A stretch of 64,000 bases of DNA, taken from assembly GCF_000430505.1 (NCBI RefSeq), contig NZ_AUMD01000012.1, positions 455,547 through 519,546 on the forward strand, given 5' to 3'. The position numbers and the translations under genes are program-made. Each line of letters starts with the position of its first letter. The first letter of the stretch is position 1. This document shows positions 34,736 through 43,399 of the stretch, piece after piece. Source of the DNA: Eisenibacter elegans DSM 3317. GTDB lineage: Bacteria > Bacteroidota > Bacteroidia > Cytophagales > Microscillaceae. The notes beneath the pieces are model-generated. The model saw nothing but the letters and a program-made list of their open reading frames with translations, was not told the DNA's origin and made no database searches.

Positions 34736-35155
34736 CTAGGTCTCAATCACGACTGTAGACAAGCCTGCATAGTCTTCCGTATTGGGAACTTTGCCGACAA
34801 TGAACACATCAACTTCAATATCGCCTACCTTAAAGACTCGCAAATCTTGCAGGAGCTGCTCCAGCAGTTTGCGCAAATTTTGGTACTGCTGTACTTCTAG
34901 GCGCTCTTCGTCGGAGTGCCAGTCTTTTTCTTCGGCTACCGGGCGGAAAAACCGCTCTAGTGGTATTTCGGAGATGGGGGTATCCTCATCCTCTTCGAGG
35001 TATTCGCGAAGGCTTTCGCTACTGAGGGGGGCATCTTGATCCCATTCCCAGTAGATGGCTTCAAAAGGATAATCCGACTCGCTCGGGTAGAGCAATCCTG
35101 CGCTAGCTTGCTCCAAGCGGCTAAGCAGTATGTCGATAGGGTCTTGCGTTGACAT
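34736..35155 (-). CDS. Nuclease A inhibitor (NuiA) family protein
   Basis: 139 residues. The order LLSRLEQASAGLLYPSESDYPFEAIYWEWD, FFRPVAEEKDWHSDEERLEVQQYQNLRKLLEQ, and VFKVGDIEVDVFIVGKVPNTEDYAGLSTVVIET matches NuiA, the inhibitor of the sugar-nonspecific nuclease NucA of cyanobacteria, throughout its length. No NucA-like nuclease is seen nearby. It may inhibit another nuclease or have drifted to a different role. The ATG at 35153-35155 is preferred; the frame opens 12 codons earlier. Confidence 0.87.
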   Translation of the reverse strand: MSTQDPIDILLSRLEQASAGLLYPSESDYPFEAIYWEWDQDAPLSSESLREYLEEDEDTPISEIPLERFFRPVAEEKDWHSDEERLEVQQYQNLRKLLEQLLQDLRVFKVGDIEVDVFIVGKVPNTEDYAGLSTVVIET

Positions 35156-35238
35156 CAGACAATGCGTAATTGGGGTTTGAAATGAGGCCAAGGGCTACAT
35201 ACACTCCTAGCTTAGGGGGCAGCCTTTTGGCAAAGGGT

Positions 35239-35802
35239 TTAGAATTTTTCTTTGGAAGCGTCTCCACGGTTACACAGCTCAATGGCGTGAGTAAAAGCCT
35301 GAACCATACGGACAGCCACTTCTTCGTCGTCGATATAGATGGCGACACGGCTGGTGCGGTCTCGCCCTTCGCCACGTTGGCGTTTGCGGACAGCCTCGCG
35401 GTCATTAAAAGCACGGAAGACAACAGCATAGTAAAGCACCTTGTTGCCGGTTTGTTGCTTACCTTCTACCGGTTCCATCACTACTTCGCTGATATCCTTG
35501 ATACGGAAGCGGATTTTGTATACTTTGGGTTTACGGCCTCGGCCTCGGTCGGGCGCGTCATAGCGTGTTTCGCTATACTCATAAAACCAAGTACAGTTGG
35601 AGCCTCCGGTGTAGAATCGGGCGTTGAAGAACTCATTCTCCCCTCTGAAAAAATATTTGAAGTTACCGTGTTCGCGTACCTTTCCCACAATCCAGTCAAC
35701 GGTTTCGCGGCGATTGGCATCGCTCTGCGCGTTGAGCGGTGCGGCTACTGTCAATATCAAAAGGGCGGCTAAAGTCAGTAAGAGGTTGAATTTTTGTTTC
35801 AT
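35239..35802 (-). CDS. Exported protein of unknown function
   Basis: 187 residues with a signal peptide (MKQKFNLLLTLAALLILTVA, cleavage at LNAQ-S). The mature part has beta-rich and charged segments (NFKYFFRGENEFFNARFYTGG, YKIRFRIKDISEVVMEP, RVAIYIDDEEVAVRMVQAFTHAIELC). No family is recognised with certainty. It stands upstream of the NuiA-like gene on the same strand, 83 bases away. Confidence 0.7.
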   Translation of the reverse strand: MKQKFNLLLTLAALLILTVAAPLNAQSDANRRETVDWIVGKVREHGNFKYFFRGENEFFNARFYTGGSNCTWFYEYSETRYDAPDRGRGRKPKVYKIRFRIKDISEVVMEPVEGKQQTGNKVLYYAVVFRAFNDREAVRKRQRGEGRDRTSRVAIYIDDEEVAVRMVQAFTHAIELCNRGDASKEKF

Positions 35803-35856
35803 AGTTTGAGGTATTATGTAATAAAGATTGCTTTGCATACGGTTGTACGAAAAAAA

Positions 35857-36750
35857 CTAAGCATAGTTATGGTAGGGCTTCCAGCGGCTCCAATAAAAGG
35901 CTAGCAGCATTCCTGAGAGGAAATGCCATACGCCCCACCAAGCGGCTACTAAGGCCATTCCGCCGAGCCCGTCAAAAAAGTTGAAAACAATCAATAATGC
36001 TAGCCCGCCGTTCTGAATACCGGTTTCGATGGCAATGGTGCGGCGGTCGCGTATAGGCAGCCGTGTGGCTCGCGCCAGCATATATCCGGCAAACATCACT
36101 AAGCTATTATGAAATAAAACCAAAAGCAAGACAAAGTGTAGAAAATCGATCAACTGAATCACATTTTTGGCTAGTACGAATATGACAAAGACCACAAAAA
36201 AGATGACTGCCAGGTTGTTGATACCTTTTTGAATCACCTTGGTGGTGCGTGGGAATTGATGCCCAAACCAAATCCCTAGGGCTACGGGTAGGCCAATCAA
36301 GATAGCCAGTGTATAGAGCATATCTGTCCAGTTGAGGCTGAAGACCTTGATGGTAGGCTGTAGTGCCGGGATGAGGCTTGCCCAAAAGTTAAAGTTGAGC
36401 GGGGTCATCACGACAGAAAGCAGGGTAGAGCAGGCCGTAAGCGATACCGAGAGCGCAAGGTTGCCCTTGGCTACCATTGAGATAAAGTTAGAGACATTGC
36501 CCCCCGGGCAAGCGGCTACTAGCAACAGCCCAAGGCCTAGGCTGGGGTAAGGGTTGGCTACCCAGACCACGAGGCAGCTTAGCGCTGGGAGCATCAAGAA
36601 CTGCGCTATAGCCCCTACCAAGACTGGTTTGGGGTCATTGGCGATTTGCCGGAAATCTTCAATGCGGATATTTAGCGCTACGCCAAACATCACAAAGGCC
36701 ATCAAGAAATTGAGCATGGCAATTCCCTCTTCGCTAAAGGGGAGCTGCAT
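35857..36750 (-). CDS. Bile acid:sodium symporter (BASS) family transporter
   Basis: 297 residues with 9-10 membrane segments and the BASS motifs: GVALNIRIEDF, LLLVAACPGGNVSNFISMVAKGN (Na+ and substrate site with a Cys-Pro-Gly-Gly), and ETGIQNGGLALLIVF. It is likely a sodium-coupled importer of an organic anion such as a bile-acid-like compound, a sterol sulfate or pantoate. The ATG at 36748-36750 (MQLPFSEEGIAM) or a GTG six codons earlier could be the start. It is in a minus-strand run with folB. Confidence 0.9.
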   Translation of the reverse strand: MQLPFSEEGIAMLNFLMAFVMFGVALNIRIEDFRQIANDPKPVLVGAIAQFLMLPALSCLVVWVANPYPSLGLGLLLVAACPGGNVSNFISMVAKGNLALSVSLTACSTLLSVVMTPLNFNFWASLIPALQPTIKVFSLNWTDMLYTLAILIGLPVALGIWFGHQFPRTTKVIQKGINNLAVIFFVVFVIFVLAKNVIQLIDFLHFVLLLVLFHNSLVMFAGYMLARATRLPIRDRRTIAIETGIQNGGLALLIVFNFFDGLGGMALVAAWWGVWHFLSGMLLAFYWSRWKPYHNYA

Positions 36751-36845
36751 ATCATCAGGTGTCAGCACAGAGCAGGGGGTATTTTAGAAATCAGTTGGAA
36801 CCAGTTGCCCTGATGGGCGGTGCAAATTTAGCAAAAGCTTGTTGT

Positions 36846-37217
36846 TTAGGGTACTATGGGGAATGTTTCGCGCACACAAACTTGGGCGCGGGTACATACC
36901 CCTCCTATGGGCGGGTTGTATTTCGTAACCCCCACCTCTACGGAGAGGAGTTGGGGGTAGGTACTGGCTACGGTTTGTAGAATATCGTGGGCGAGGTGCT
37001 CTAAGAGTCGGGCGGGTTGTTGCATACGTCGGGCAATAATTTGGTAGAGTTGGCCATAGTCGACGGTATCGGCTAGGTTATCGCTTTGGCCGGCCTTGGT
37101 ATCGGGCAGGCCTATGCGGATATCTACGCTGTATTTGTTGCCGATACGTTGCTCTTCGTCATGGAAGCCGTGGTAGGCAAAAAACTCCAGCCCTTCGAGC
37201 GCTACAGTGGTTTGCAT
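36846..37217 (-). CDS. folB: Dihydroneopterin aldolase
   Basis: 123 residues with the FolB pattern: LEGLEFFAYHGFHDEEQRIGNKYSVDIRIGL (active-site Tyr-His-Gly), DNLADTVDYGQLYQII, LLEHLAHDILQTV and VEVGVTKYNPPIGG. It forms 6-hydroxymethyl-dihydropterin for folate, upstream of FolK, which is encoded elsewhere at 60121. It follows the DivIVA-like gene by 15 bases. Confidence 0.93.
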   Translation of the reverse strand: MQTTVALEGLEFFAYHGFHDEEQRIGNKYSVDIRIGLPDTKAGQSDNLADTVDYGQLYQIIARRMQQPARLLEHLAHDILQTVASTYPQLLSVEVGVTKYNPPIGGVCTRAQVCVRETFPIVP

Positions 37218-37232
37218 AAGGAAGGGGCGCGC

Positions 37233-37874
37233 TTAGTCGGCGGTATTGTCTAGGTGGTTGATGGGGGCTTCGGCCTGAGGCTCTAAGAAGGCTTGGCGCT
37301 CATCGAGTTGTTGGCGAATTTCTTGGGCTTTCTCAGTGAAGAATTGCCGGTAGTCGCGAGACTCTAAACGGGTGATTTTCTCTAACGTTTCTTGAATCAT
37401 GGCCTTGAGGTCTGAGACAAGGTGGTCGCGTTGTAGCTCTATTTGATGATATTCGCGTTCTTTGGCCTTGAGTTGGTCAAGCGCCTCTGCGTCGATATTG
37501 CGAGCCTTGTCTTGGGCTTTTTGCACGATGGCCTTGGCCTGTGTGCGGGCTTCGGTCAAAATAGCCTCTGAGCGCATCTGAGCATCTTTGAGCTTCAGCT
37601 CGGCGTTTTTGCGGGCTTGCTCTACCATATTGGCGCTGGTATCCTCAGCGGTTTTGAGGGTTTTGAAGAGCGAAGTTTCTACTTCTTTGAGTTTGGCGAT
37701 TTCTTTTTCTAGAAACTCGATTTTGATACGGGCTTCCTTGTTTTCGTCGCTGGTTTTTTCCCACTCTTGCGCCAATGCCATCAGGAATGCGTGGACTTCT
37801 TCACGGTCGTACCCTCCGCCAAAAGATTTTTTGGTAAAGGTTTGGTGTTTGATGTCAGATGGGCTGAATTTCAT
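37233..37874 (-). CDS. DivIVA-domain coiled-coil protein
   Basis: 213 residues. The N-terminal FSPSDIKHQTFTKKSFGGGYDREEVHAFLMAL is the DivIVA membrane-binding domain. A long coiled coil follows (EKTSDENKEARIKIEFLEKEIAKLKEVE, EQARKNAELKLKDAQMRSEAIL, AKAIVQKAQDKARNIDAEAL). It likely marks curved membrane regions or helps cell division. The ATG at 37872-37874 is preferred; the frame extends 10 codons upstream. It lies 53 bases from the WD40 gene on the same strand. Confidence 0.88.
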   Translation of the reverse strand: MKFSPSDIKHQTFTKKSFGGGYDREEVHAFLMALAQEWEKTSDENKEARIKIEFLEKEIAKLKEVETSLFKTLKTAEDTSANMVEQARKNAELKLKDAQMRSEAILTEARTQAKAIVQKAQDKARNIDAEALDQLKAKEREYHQIELQRDHLVSDLKAMIQETLEKITRLESRDYRQFFTEKAQEIRQQLDERQAFLEPQAEAPINHLDNTAD

Positions 37875-37926
37875 AAGGCTTAATTTTAGGCTACAATAAA
37901 GCACATTTTTTTGGAAATAGCCAAGC

Positions 37927-38844
37927 TCAGTACTTAAATTTTACGTCCCAAAGGCTGATGAGCCGGTCATCTCCGGCAGATAGGAGCTGACCTTGGTGGT
38001 TAGTCCACAGTACTTTATTGACGGAGGTGCCGTGCCCGGCGTGTCGGGCTTTGTCGATGACCTTGAGGAGTTGCCACTCTTGGGTGTCCCATATCTTGAC
38101 GGACTTGTCCATACTTCCGCTGGCCATAAACCGCCCACTAGGGCTAAAACAGAGGCTGTTGAGCGCATATAGGTGTGCGGCTATTTTGGCTTTGGGGCTA
38201 TAGTGTTCGGTAGCAGACCAGACAGCCAAGTGCGCATCACGGCCACCACTGACAAGGTGTTGCCCGTCGGGGCTGTATTGGAGGGTAAAGACGGAGTTTT
38301 GGTGTGCCTCAAAATCATACAAAGGGTTAAGGTGCTCAGTATCAAACACGCGAATATGCGCATCGCTATAGCCCACGGCCAGCTGTGGGGCTGTAGGGTG
38401 GAGGGCCAGAGCGCGTACTCGCTCGTGAGACGCTTTCAGATGTTGGCGCACAGCGCGGTGCATTAGGTCAAATACAATGACTACGCCATCGCCACAAGCA
38501 ATATAAGCATAGGGCAGCTGTACCTGAATATCAAAAATGGCTGCATCGGTGAGTTTTACCGAATAAAGCTCTTTTTTGGCCTGAGTATCAATGAGATGAA
38601 TCCCTTGGGTGTTATGCCCAACGATGAGTTGGTTGCTGCCCGGAATCATACATAGGGCATACACAGCGTGTGCTACTTGGGCGATGGGCTGACCCATTTC
38701 GGGCTTCAACAAATCCCAACGCGCCACTAGCCCTGTGCCATCAGCAGTATAAAAAATATTAGGTGATTCGCCCTGAACAAGGGCATATATACAATCGCGG
38801 TGGCCGCTGAGTGTTTCTAACTTATCGACTTGGATGAGTTTCAT
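37927..38844 (-). CDS. WD40 repeat protein
   Basis: 305 residues with about seven WD40-type repeats, for example LSGHRDCIYALVQG, FDIQVQLPYAYIACGDGVVIVFDL, HERVRALALHPTAPQLAVGYSDAHIRVFD, HQNSVFTLQYSPDGQHLVSGGRDAHLAVW, LNSLCFSPSGRFMASGSMDKSVKIWD and VLWTNHQGQLLSAGDDRLISLWD. This is a complete seven-blade propeller. It lacks a signal peptide and is likely a cytoplasmic scaffold. The ATG at 38842-38844 is preferred. It is transcribed toward divIVA-like and folB. Confidence 0.92.
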   Translation of the reverse strand: MKLIQVDKLETLSGHRDCIYALVQGESPNIFYTADGTGLVARWDLLKPEMGQPIAQVAHAVYALCMIPGSNQLIVGHNTQGIHLIDTQAKKELYSVKLTDAAIFDIQVQLPYAYIACGDGVVIVFDLMHRAVRQHLKASHERVRALALHPTAPQLAVGYSDAHIRVFDTEHLNPLYDFEAHQNSVFTLQYSPDGQHLVSGGRDAHLAVWSATEHYSPKAKIAAHLYALNSLCFSPSGRFMASGSMDKSVKIWDTQEWQLLKVIDKARHAGHGTSVNKVLWTNHQGQLLSAGDDRLISLWDVKFKY

Positions 38845-39194
38845 AAAAATAGTATTCAAAAATGGAGACAAGAATCAACTGTCTTAGGCAAAATGCTGTC
38901 TTCTGAGTGCATAACTATTGGCTTGAGGGGAAAGTTCAAAGCATAGCTAATCACTAGATTTTATGGTCTAAAAAATTGAAACTACCCAAACTTGCAGCAA
39001 GTCGCTAAAAAAAAGCAGTAAAGCTTTGATACTTGGCTTCTTTTCTGCTAATTTATACCAAATTTTATTTGATTTTCCAGATGTGTAAGGACTTTCAGTA
39101 CACATCCCAAACCCATTTTGATTGGATATAACTGCCCCTGAGCTTCAGATTGGATACAATGCGTTCTACCCCCCCTACTAGCCCTTAGATATTT
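38845..39194. other. 350-base divergent gap
   Basis: Between the WD40 gene and the small cysteine-rich protein gene. It holds the family A copy at 39053-39130; the rest is AT-rich sequence without a supported feature. Confidence 0.6.
39053..39130 (-). repeat. Family A interspersed repeat, copy 6 (shortened)
   Basis: In reverse orientation: TTATACCAAATTTTATTTGA, TTTTCCAGATGTGTAAGGAC, TTTCAGTACACATCCCAAAC, CCATTTTGATTGGATATAA. It lacks part of the central palindrome block. Confidence 0.8.
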
Positions 39195-39623
39195 ATGACA
39201 GACGATAGCGCCAAAACACCCCGAAAGCCCCGTTGTATGGTCAAAACAGGCTTCTTCGTACAGCGTATTTGTGGCCGCCCGGCCGCAGGCAAATGCTCCG
39301 TTTCGGGGCAATATATCTGTAAACAGCACGCCGTAACACTAGACGGTGAGGTAGTCAGCACAGAGGTATATGCGCAAGAAATGCGCAAACGCAATCAAAC
39401 AGTAGACCGAGCAGATGCGCTCTCCAGCCGCCAAGAAGATATGGCTCGCTATAATGTATGGTACTATTTTATGCGGGAGGAATTTTATGCCAACTATGAG
39501 CTCAACCCTCTTGAGGAGTCAGATTTTCGTGCCTTCGACGAAAAAGAAGCACTTTTTGGCGGAGGTGAGTTGGGGCCGGGCGAGTATTGGGACGATGAAG
39601 GCATCGGCTTCTTCGATAGTTAG
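39195..39623 (+). CDS. Small cysteine-containing protein, possible zinc binding
   Basis: 142 residues. The N-terminal part has Cys15 (CMVKTG), Cys28 (ICGRP), Cys35 (KCSVSG) and Cys43-x2-His46 (ICKQH), a spacing that could form one zinc site. A helical middle (EVYAQEMRKRNQTVDRADAL) and an acidic tail rich in Glu, Asp and aromatic residues follow. No family is recognised. It is bounded by family A and B repeats. Confidence 0.6.
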   Translation: MTDDSAKTPRKPRCMVKTGFFVQRICGRPAAGKCSVSGQYICKQHAVTLDGEVVSTEVYAQEMRKRNQTVDRADALSSRQEDMARYNVWYYFMREEFYANYELNPLEESDFRAFDEKEALFGGGELGPGEYWDDEGIGFFDS

Positions 39624-40044
39624 GCTCGTTTTTATATCAAGATGTTATTTTATTGATTATCAAGGCTTTTTTTATGTTTTCGTAATGTAGTCTTTGGGCT
39701 GTAGTATTTCAATACAGGCTAGAAGCCTAGGTTACGTCGTGGTCACGCCACTGGATATTTTTGGAAAAGTAGCTCAGAACTCCAGCTCCGAGACAAGCTA
39801 AGGCCTTATTTTGGGGGTAAAATAAGTGGGATTTGAAAAATGTCCAGTGGCGTGTACCGTGGTATAATTCCGATTGGGGTTCAACGCTTTCAAAAACATT
39901 TTACCGACAGAAACCAGCCGTTCATCTTAAATACCTAACTTTATCCGCCAAAAGTCGTCATTTTGGTGGGGGATAGCGTTGATGGAGGAAAGACGCTGCC
40001 TTATCCAATACTGTACCCTTTGTTTTTCTTAATTGCCTAATGTT
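39624..40044. other. 421-base intergenic region holding the complete family B element
   Basis: The B element is at 39744-39854. Downstream, near 39955-39975, an AT-rich stretch precedes the WG-repeat gene. No other feature is supported. Confidence 0.65.
39744..39854 (+). mobile_element. Family B MITE-like element, copy 1 (complete, 111 bp)
   Basis: The left end CACGCCACTGGATATTTTT and the right end (in reverse, CACGCCACTGGACATTTTT) match in 18 of 19 bases. The interior includes CTCCGAGACAAGCTAAGGCC and a TTATTTT/AAAATAA palindrome. It is noncoding, as expected of a MITE. Confidence 0.85.
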
Positions 40045-41232
40045 ATGAGAGCCGCCTATTCTTTTTCATTTCTGCTGCTATACTGCGTATTGGCTGGCTG
40101 TCAGATGCCATTATTGGCACAAAATGAAATCAGCCTTTATCCAATCCACCTAAACAATATGTGGGGCTATGCCTCTGCAGAGGGTCAGGTGCTCATCCCA
40201 ACCCAATACCACGACGCATTGCCTTTTCAGGAGGGCTTGGCACGGGTACGTGTGGGGTCGCTTTATGGCTTTATCGATACCAATGAAAACGAAGTCATCC
40301 CTATCCAATACCTTCACGCCACCCCTTTTATAGAGGGCTTTGCATGGCTCAAAGATGCCAAAGGCTACCATCTGTTCAATACTGCTGGCGAACAACTTAG
40401 CTTCACAGGCTACGAGGAGGCATACCCCATTCGCGATGGCCTGTTTTTGGTCAAACATCAAGGCCGGTATGGCTTTATCAATGCCGAGGGCAATATTGTT
40501 ATCCCGTTTCACTATGAGCAGGCCGAGCCTTTTATGAACGGGCTCAGCGCCGTACGCCAAGACCAACGCTGGGGAATGATAGACAAACAGAATAGGCTGA
40601 TTGTAGACTATGAGTATGACTACTTGGGCATCGGGAGGGAAGGCCCTATATTGGTAAAATTCAGGGGCTTGTATGGCTACTTGAGCCACAACGGCTTGAT
40701 GAACATCGGTATCAACTACACCCTAGCCGAGCACTTCTATGAAGGCCGCGCACGTGTAGAGCGCCACAATCGGTGGGGAATGATTGATACCTTAGGCCAA
40801 GAAGTTGTCCCGCTTCAATACGAAGCGCTCATCAGTATGTCAAATGGATTGGCTAGAGTGCGCAAAAACTACAAGTGGGGGTATATCGATGCCGATGGTG
40901 CTGTCATTATCCCTATTAATCTACACTATGGCAAGGAGTTTTCGCAAGGCTATGCCGCCGTCATCAGGCAAGCAGGACAGGCTTATGAGTTTATCAATAA
41001 AAAAGGGGAATCTATTACCGAAGCCAAGTACCAAGATGTAGGGCTATTTCGTGAAAACCGCGCCAAAGTAAAGTACAAAGGCCGTTGGGGTTTTATAGAC
41101 CAAAACGGGCGCGAAGTCATCCCGCCTATTTATGAGTACGTAGAAGACTTTGTGCAAGGCTTGGCCAAGGTCAAATATGAAGGGAAAACATTTTATGTCG
41201 ATAAAATGGGAAATGAATTTATCATACGCTAG
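40045..41232 (+). CDS. WG-repeat lipoprotein
   Basis: 395 residues beginning MRAAYSFSFLLLYCVLAGC, a lipobox. The rest is a chain of WG repeats of about 45 residues: MWGYASAEGQVLIPTQYHDA, LYGFIDTNENEVIPIQY, RYGFINAEGNIVIPFHYEQAEPF, RWGMIDKQNRLIVDYEY, RWGMIDTLGQEVVPLQYEAL, YKWGYIDADGAVIIPIN and GRWGFIDQNGREVIPPIY. WG-repeat proteins form elongated beta folds that often bind partners at the outer membrane. The ATG at 40045 is preferred over a TTG four codons upstream. Confidence 0.9.
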   Translation: MRAAYSFSFLLLYCVLAGCQMPLLAQNEISLYPIHLNNMWGYASAEGQVLIPTQYHDALPFQEGLARVRVGSLYGFIDTNENEVIPIQYLHATPFIEGFAWLKDAKGYHLFNTAGEQLSFTGYEEAYPIRDGLFLVKHQGRYGFINAEGNIVIPFHYEQAEPFMNGLSAVRQDQRWGMIDKQNRLIVDYEYDYLGIGREGPILVKFRGLYGYLSHNGLMNIGINYTLAEHFYEGRARVERHNRWGMIDTLGQEVVPLQYEALISMSNGLARVRKNYKWGYIDADGAVIIPINLHYGKEFSQGYAAVIRQAGQAYEFINKKGESITEAKYQDVGLFRENRAKVKYKGRWGFIDQNGREVIPPIYEYVEDFVQGLAKVKYEGKTFYVDKMGNEFIIR

Positions 41233-41265
41233 ATAGCCGGTATATTTTGGCACAGGCTGTGGTAT

Positions 41266-41371
41266 TTTATACCAAGATTTACAAGATTTGGAGATTTATA
41301 GCATTCGATTTCCTTGATTATCAAGGATTTTCAGTGCGCAGATTTCCCAAACCAACTCTGAGTGAGTATAA
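41266..41371 (-). repeat. Family A interspersed repeat, copy 7 (full length)
   Basis: In reverse orientation TTTATACCAAGATTTACAAG, ATTTGGAGATTTATAGCATT, CGATTTCCTTGATTATCAAG, GATTTTCAGTGCGCAGATTT, CCCAAACCAACTCTGAGTGA, GTATAA. It lies between the WG gene and the DUF6174-like gene. Confidence 0.88.
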
Positions 41372-41492
41372 TACAAGCCACGAACGAGCCTATGACACAT
41401 TATTTCTGATGGACTGGGGTTTGTAAAAACCTACGAAGATGGTTAAGTTTGTGTTTATCTATCTTATTGCTTATAGTTTCACAAAATAAAAT

Positions 41493-42017
41493 ATGTCAAC
41501 ACTTTATCGCTTTATTCTTTTGTTTGGGGTACTGTTTTTACTCAACCCTGTGGCTGCAAAAGCCCAACAGTCAGCCAAAGGTGTGCAAAGAGCCTACAAC
41601 GAAAGCCTTCAAAACTGGGAGAAATTCAAAGACCAAGGGATTAATAGTTATGATTATGTACTGGTTTATGAGGGGGTGATGAGTGGTATCCAAACAACCC
41701 ACGACATCAAGGTGCGCAACCACCAAGTAACCGAGGTGTTGGTACGTACCCGTGACCGCTCAGGCAAAATCACTAACAAACGCCGCTACAAACAAGGCGA
41801 GCTAGGTGAAGTAGGCGTTCCCGTTCCTACTTTGGATGAAATCTATGACTTTGCCAAGGCGCAAGTTATCTACCGAGACACCGAAGCATATCACCTCACC
41901 TTTGAGGCCACCAAGTTGGGGCTAATCAAGCGTGTAGGCTATACCCCCATTGGTTGTGTAGATGATTGTTTTCAGGGCTATGTCATCCAAGGCGACATCC
42001 GATGGGTGCAAAAATAA
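41493..42017 (+). CDS. Exported protein, DUF6174-like
   Basis: 174 residues with a signal peptide (MSTLYRFILLFGVLFLLNPV, cleavage at AKAQ-Q). NWEKFKDQGINSYDYVLVYEGVMSG and TTHDIKVRNHQVTEVLVRT resemble the DUF6174 fold, in which an exported beta domain starts with a 'W..Q.I..Y.Y' pattern. A Cys pair (PIGCVDDCF) occurs near the end. The function is unknown. Confidence 0.65.
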   Translation: MSTLYRFILLFGVLFLLNPVAAKAQQSAKGVQRAYNESLQNWEKFKDQGINSYDYVLVYEGVMSGIQTTHDIKVRNHQVTEVLVRTRDRSGKITNKRRYKQGELGEVGVPVPTLDEIYDFAKAQVIYRDTEAYHLTFEATKLGLIKRVGYTPIGCVDDCFQGYVIQGDIRWVQK

Positions 42018-42019
42018 GC

Positions 42020-42124
42020 TATACTTAGCCCAATTACTTGGCGAAATGTATGTGCTGAAAGCCTTTGATAATCAATAATATAAAATCCTGAAAATCCTTA
42101 AATATTGCAAATATTGACATAAAC
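42020..42124 (+). repeat. Family A interspersed repeat, copy 8 (degenerate)
   Basis: Reads TATACTTAGCCCAATTACTT, GGCGAAATGTATGTGCTGAA, AGCCTTTGATAATCAATAAT, ATAAAATCCTGAAAATCCTT, AAATATTGCAAATATTGACA, TAAAC. It directly follows the DUF6174-like stop. Confidence 0.7.
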
Positions 42125-42162
42125 TACCCATAATAATCGCTCTACATAAGCCCAAACCTATT

Positions 42163-43242
42163 ATGCTTCAAATCTGGAAAGCATTTAACAAATACTTCTG
42201 GCTCAACGCTGAGCAGCGGCAGGTCATTCATCGCAAGCAGCTCAACGGGACTCATAGCGCCGAACAGTGGCTAACCTTGCTCAGCAAGTTGGCTGATTTT
42301 GATGAATTAGCAGGTAAGGCTCGCAGTAAATTGGGTGCTTGGATGACAGCCTTGGGCTTTTTACTTTTTTTCTCAGGCTGTAGTGCAACATTCTTTGCCG
42401 AGTTTTTCCCAAGACGCTCTCCCATTCTTCCGCTTACTTTTACTGGTATTGGGGTAGGGCTGGTACTTATATTGATAATGGGGCTTATCAATCGCTATCT
42501 CCGCCGCCGTGATTTACACGACTCCCTAAGGTATTTTGTCGTACCGTTGTTGGTGGTGCTCAAAGAAGAAACCAAAGCCCAAGAACCTATCCAGCTTTTT
42601 GTGGCGCTCAACAGTCGCCGCAATAAAAAGCATATTGTCAATATCTTCCAAAGACCTCCTAAGAAAAAGCCGCATCCTTTTTGGTGGTGGGCTTCAGTGG
42701 TGTTTACGATATTGACAGTGATGGTATACAGCAGTTTATTTTTGGATGGATTCAGGGCGCGGCTGTTTCCTGAGTTTATGTACTTTGTGCCGGTGATGTT
42801 GTCAGTGATGCTTTGGTTTATTACGGCCATCATTTACAGCGAGACAGGCCCCTATCCCAATACCCGCACTACGGTCTACCAACAACTCTGGTTTGAGCTC
42901 TCTACCCGCCTACACGACCATACCCGCCTGCGGATGGCAATCACGGACATCACCCAAGAGCGCCGCCGCCAGCGCCGCAATCCACGCAATAAGGTCAAAA
43001 CAAAAACCAAGTTCAAGACCCGCACCCAGGCGGTTGTTACGCTCTTGCCCTCATTAGCGCGTTACCGCCTTAATGCCGAGCTGCTCCAAAGCCCTACCGA
43101 CTTGCGTATCCAAACACGCGAGCGCGACACCCGAGCCGTCATCCAGCTACGTCAAAGCTACAAACAGGAAGGGTTAGATACTTCACCCCCCTTACAGATG
43201 GTGCTCCACCTAATAGGGCAAGGGTATCGGCGCTTAGCTTAA
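42163..43242 (+). CDS. Membrane protein of unknown function
   Basis: 359 residues with four membrane segments: MTALGFLLFFSGCSATFFAEF, ILPLTFTGIGVGLVLILIMGL, WWWASVVFTILTVMVYSSLFL and FVPVMLSVMLWFITAIIYS. The segments alternate with basic cytoplasmic stretches and end in a basic C-terminal domain (RRRQRRNPRNKVKTKTKFKTR, ELLQSPTDLRIQTRERDTRAV). No family is recognised. It is the last gene before the family B copy at 43273. Confidence 0.65.
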   Translation: MLQIWKAFNKYFWLNAEQRQVIHRKQLNGTHSAEQWLTLLSKLADFDELAGKARSKLGAWMTALGFLLFFSGCSATFFAEFFPRRSPILPLTFTGIGVGLVLILIMGLINRYLRRRDLHDSLRYFVVPLLVVLKEETKAQEPIQLFVALNSRRNKKHIVNIFQRPPKKKPHPFWWWASVVFTILTVMVYSSLFLDGFRARLFPEFMYFVPVMLSVMLWFITAIIYSETGPYPNTRTTVYQQLWFELSTRLHDHTRLRMAITDITQERRRQRRNPRNKVKTKTKFKTRTQAVVTLLPSLARYRLNAELLQSPTDLRIQTRERDTRAVIQLRQSYKQEGLDTSPPLQMVLHLIGQGYRRLA

Positions 43243-43272
43243 AGGCATAAGCCGACGAGGTCATAAATGGCT

Positions 43273-43392
43273 CACACCACTAAGTATTCTTGGAAAACCA
43301 GCTCGGAGCACCACCTCCGAGACAAGCTGAGGCCTTATTTGGGGATAAAATGAGACTTAGCCCACAGTGGGAGTTGGAAAATGTCCAATGGT
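43273..43392 (+). mobile_element. Family B MITE-like element, copy 2 (degenerate)
   Basis: Left end CACACCACTAAGTATTCTTG and right end with TTGGAAAATGTCCAATGGTG are decayed forms of the family B ends; the interior CCTCCGAGACAAGCTGAGGC, CTTATTTGGGGATAAAATGA and GACTTAGCCCACAG is retained. Confidence 0.75.
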
Positions 43393-43399
43393 GAAATGG

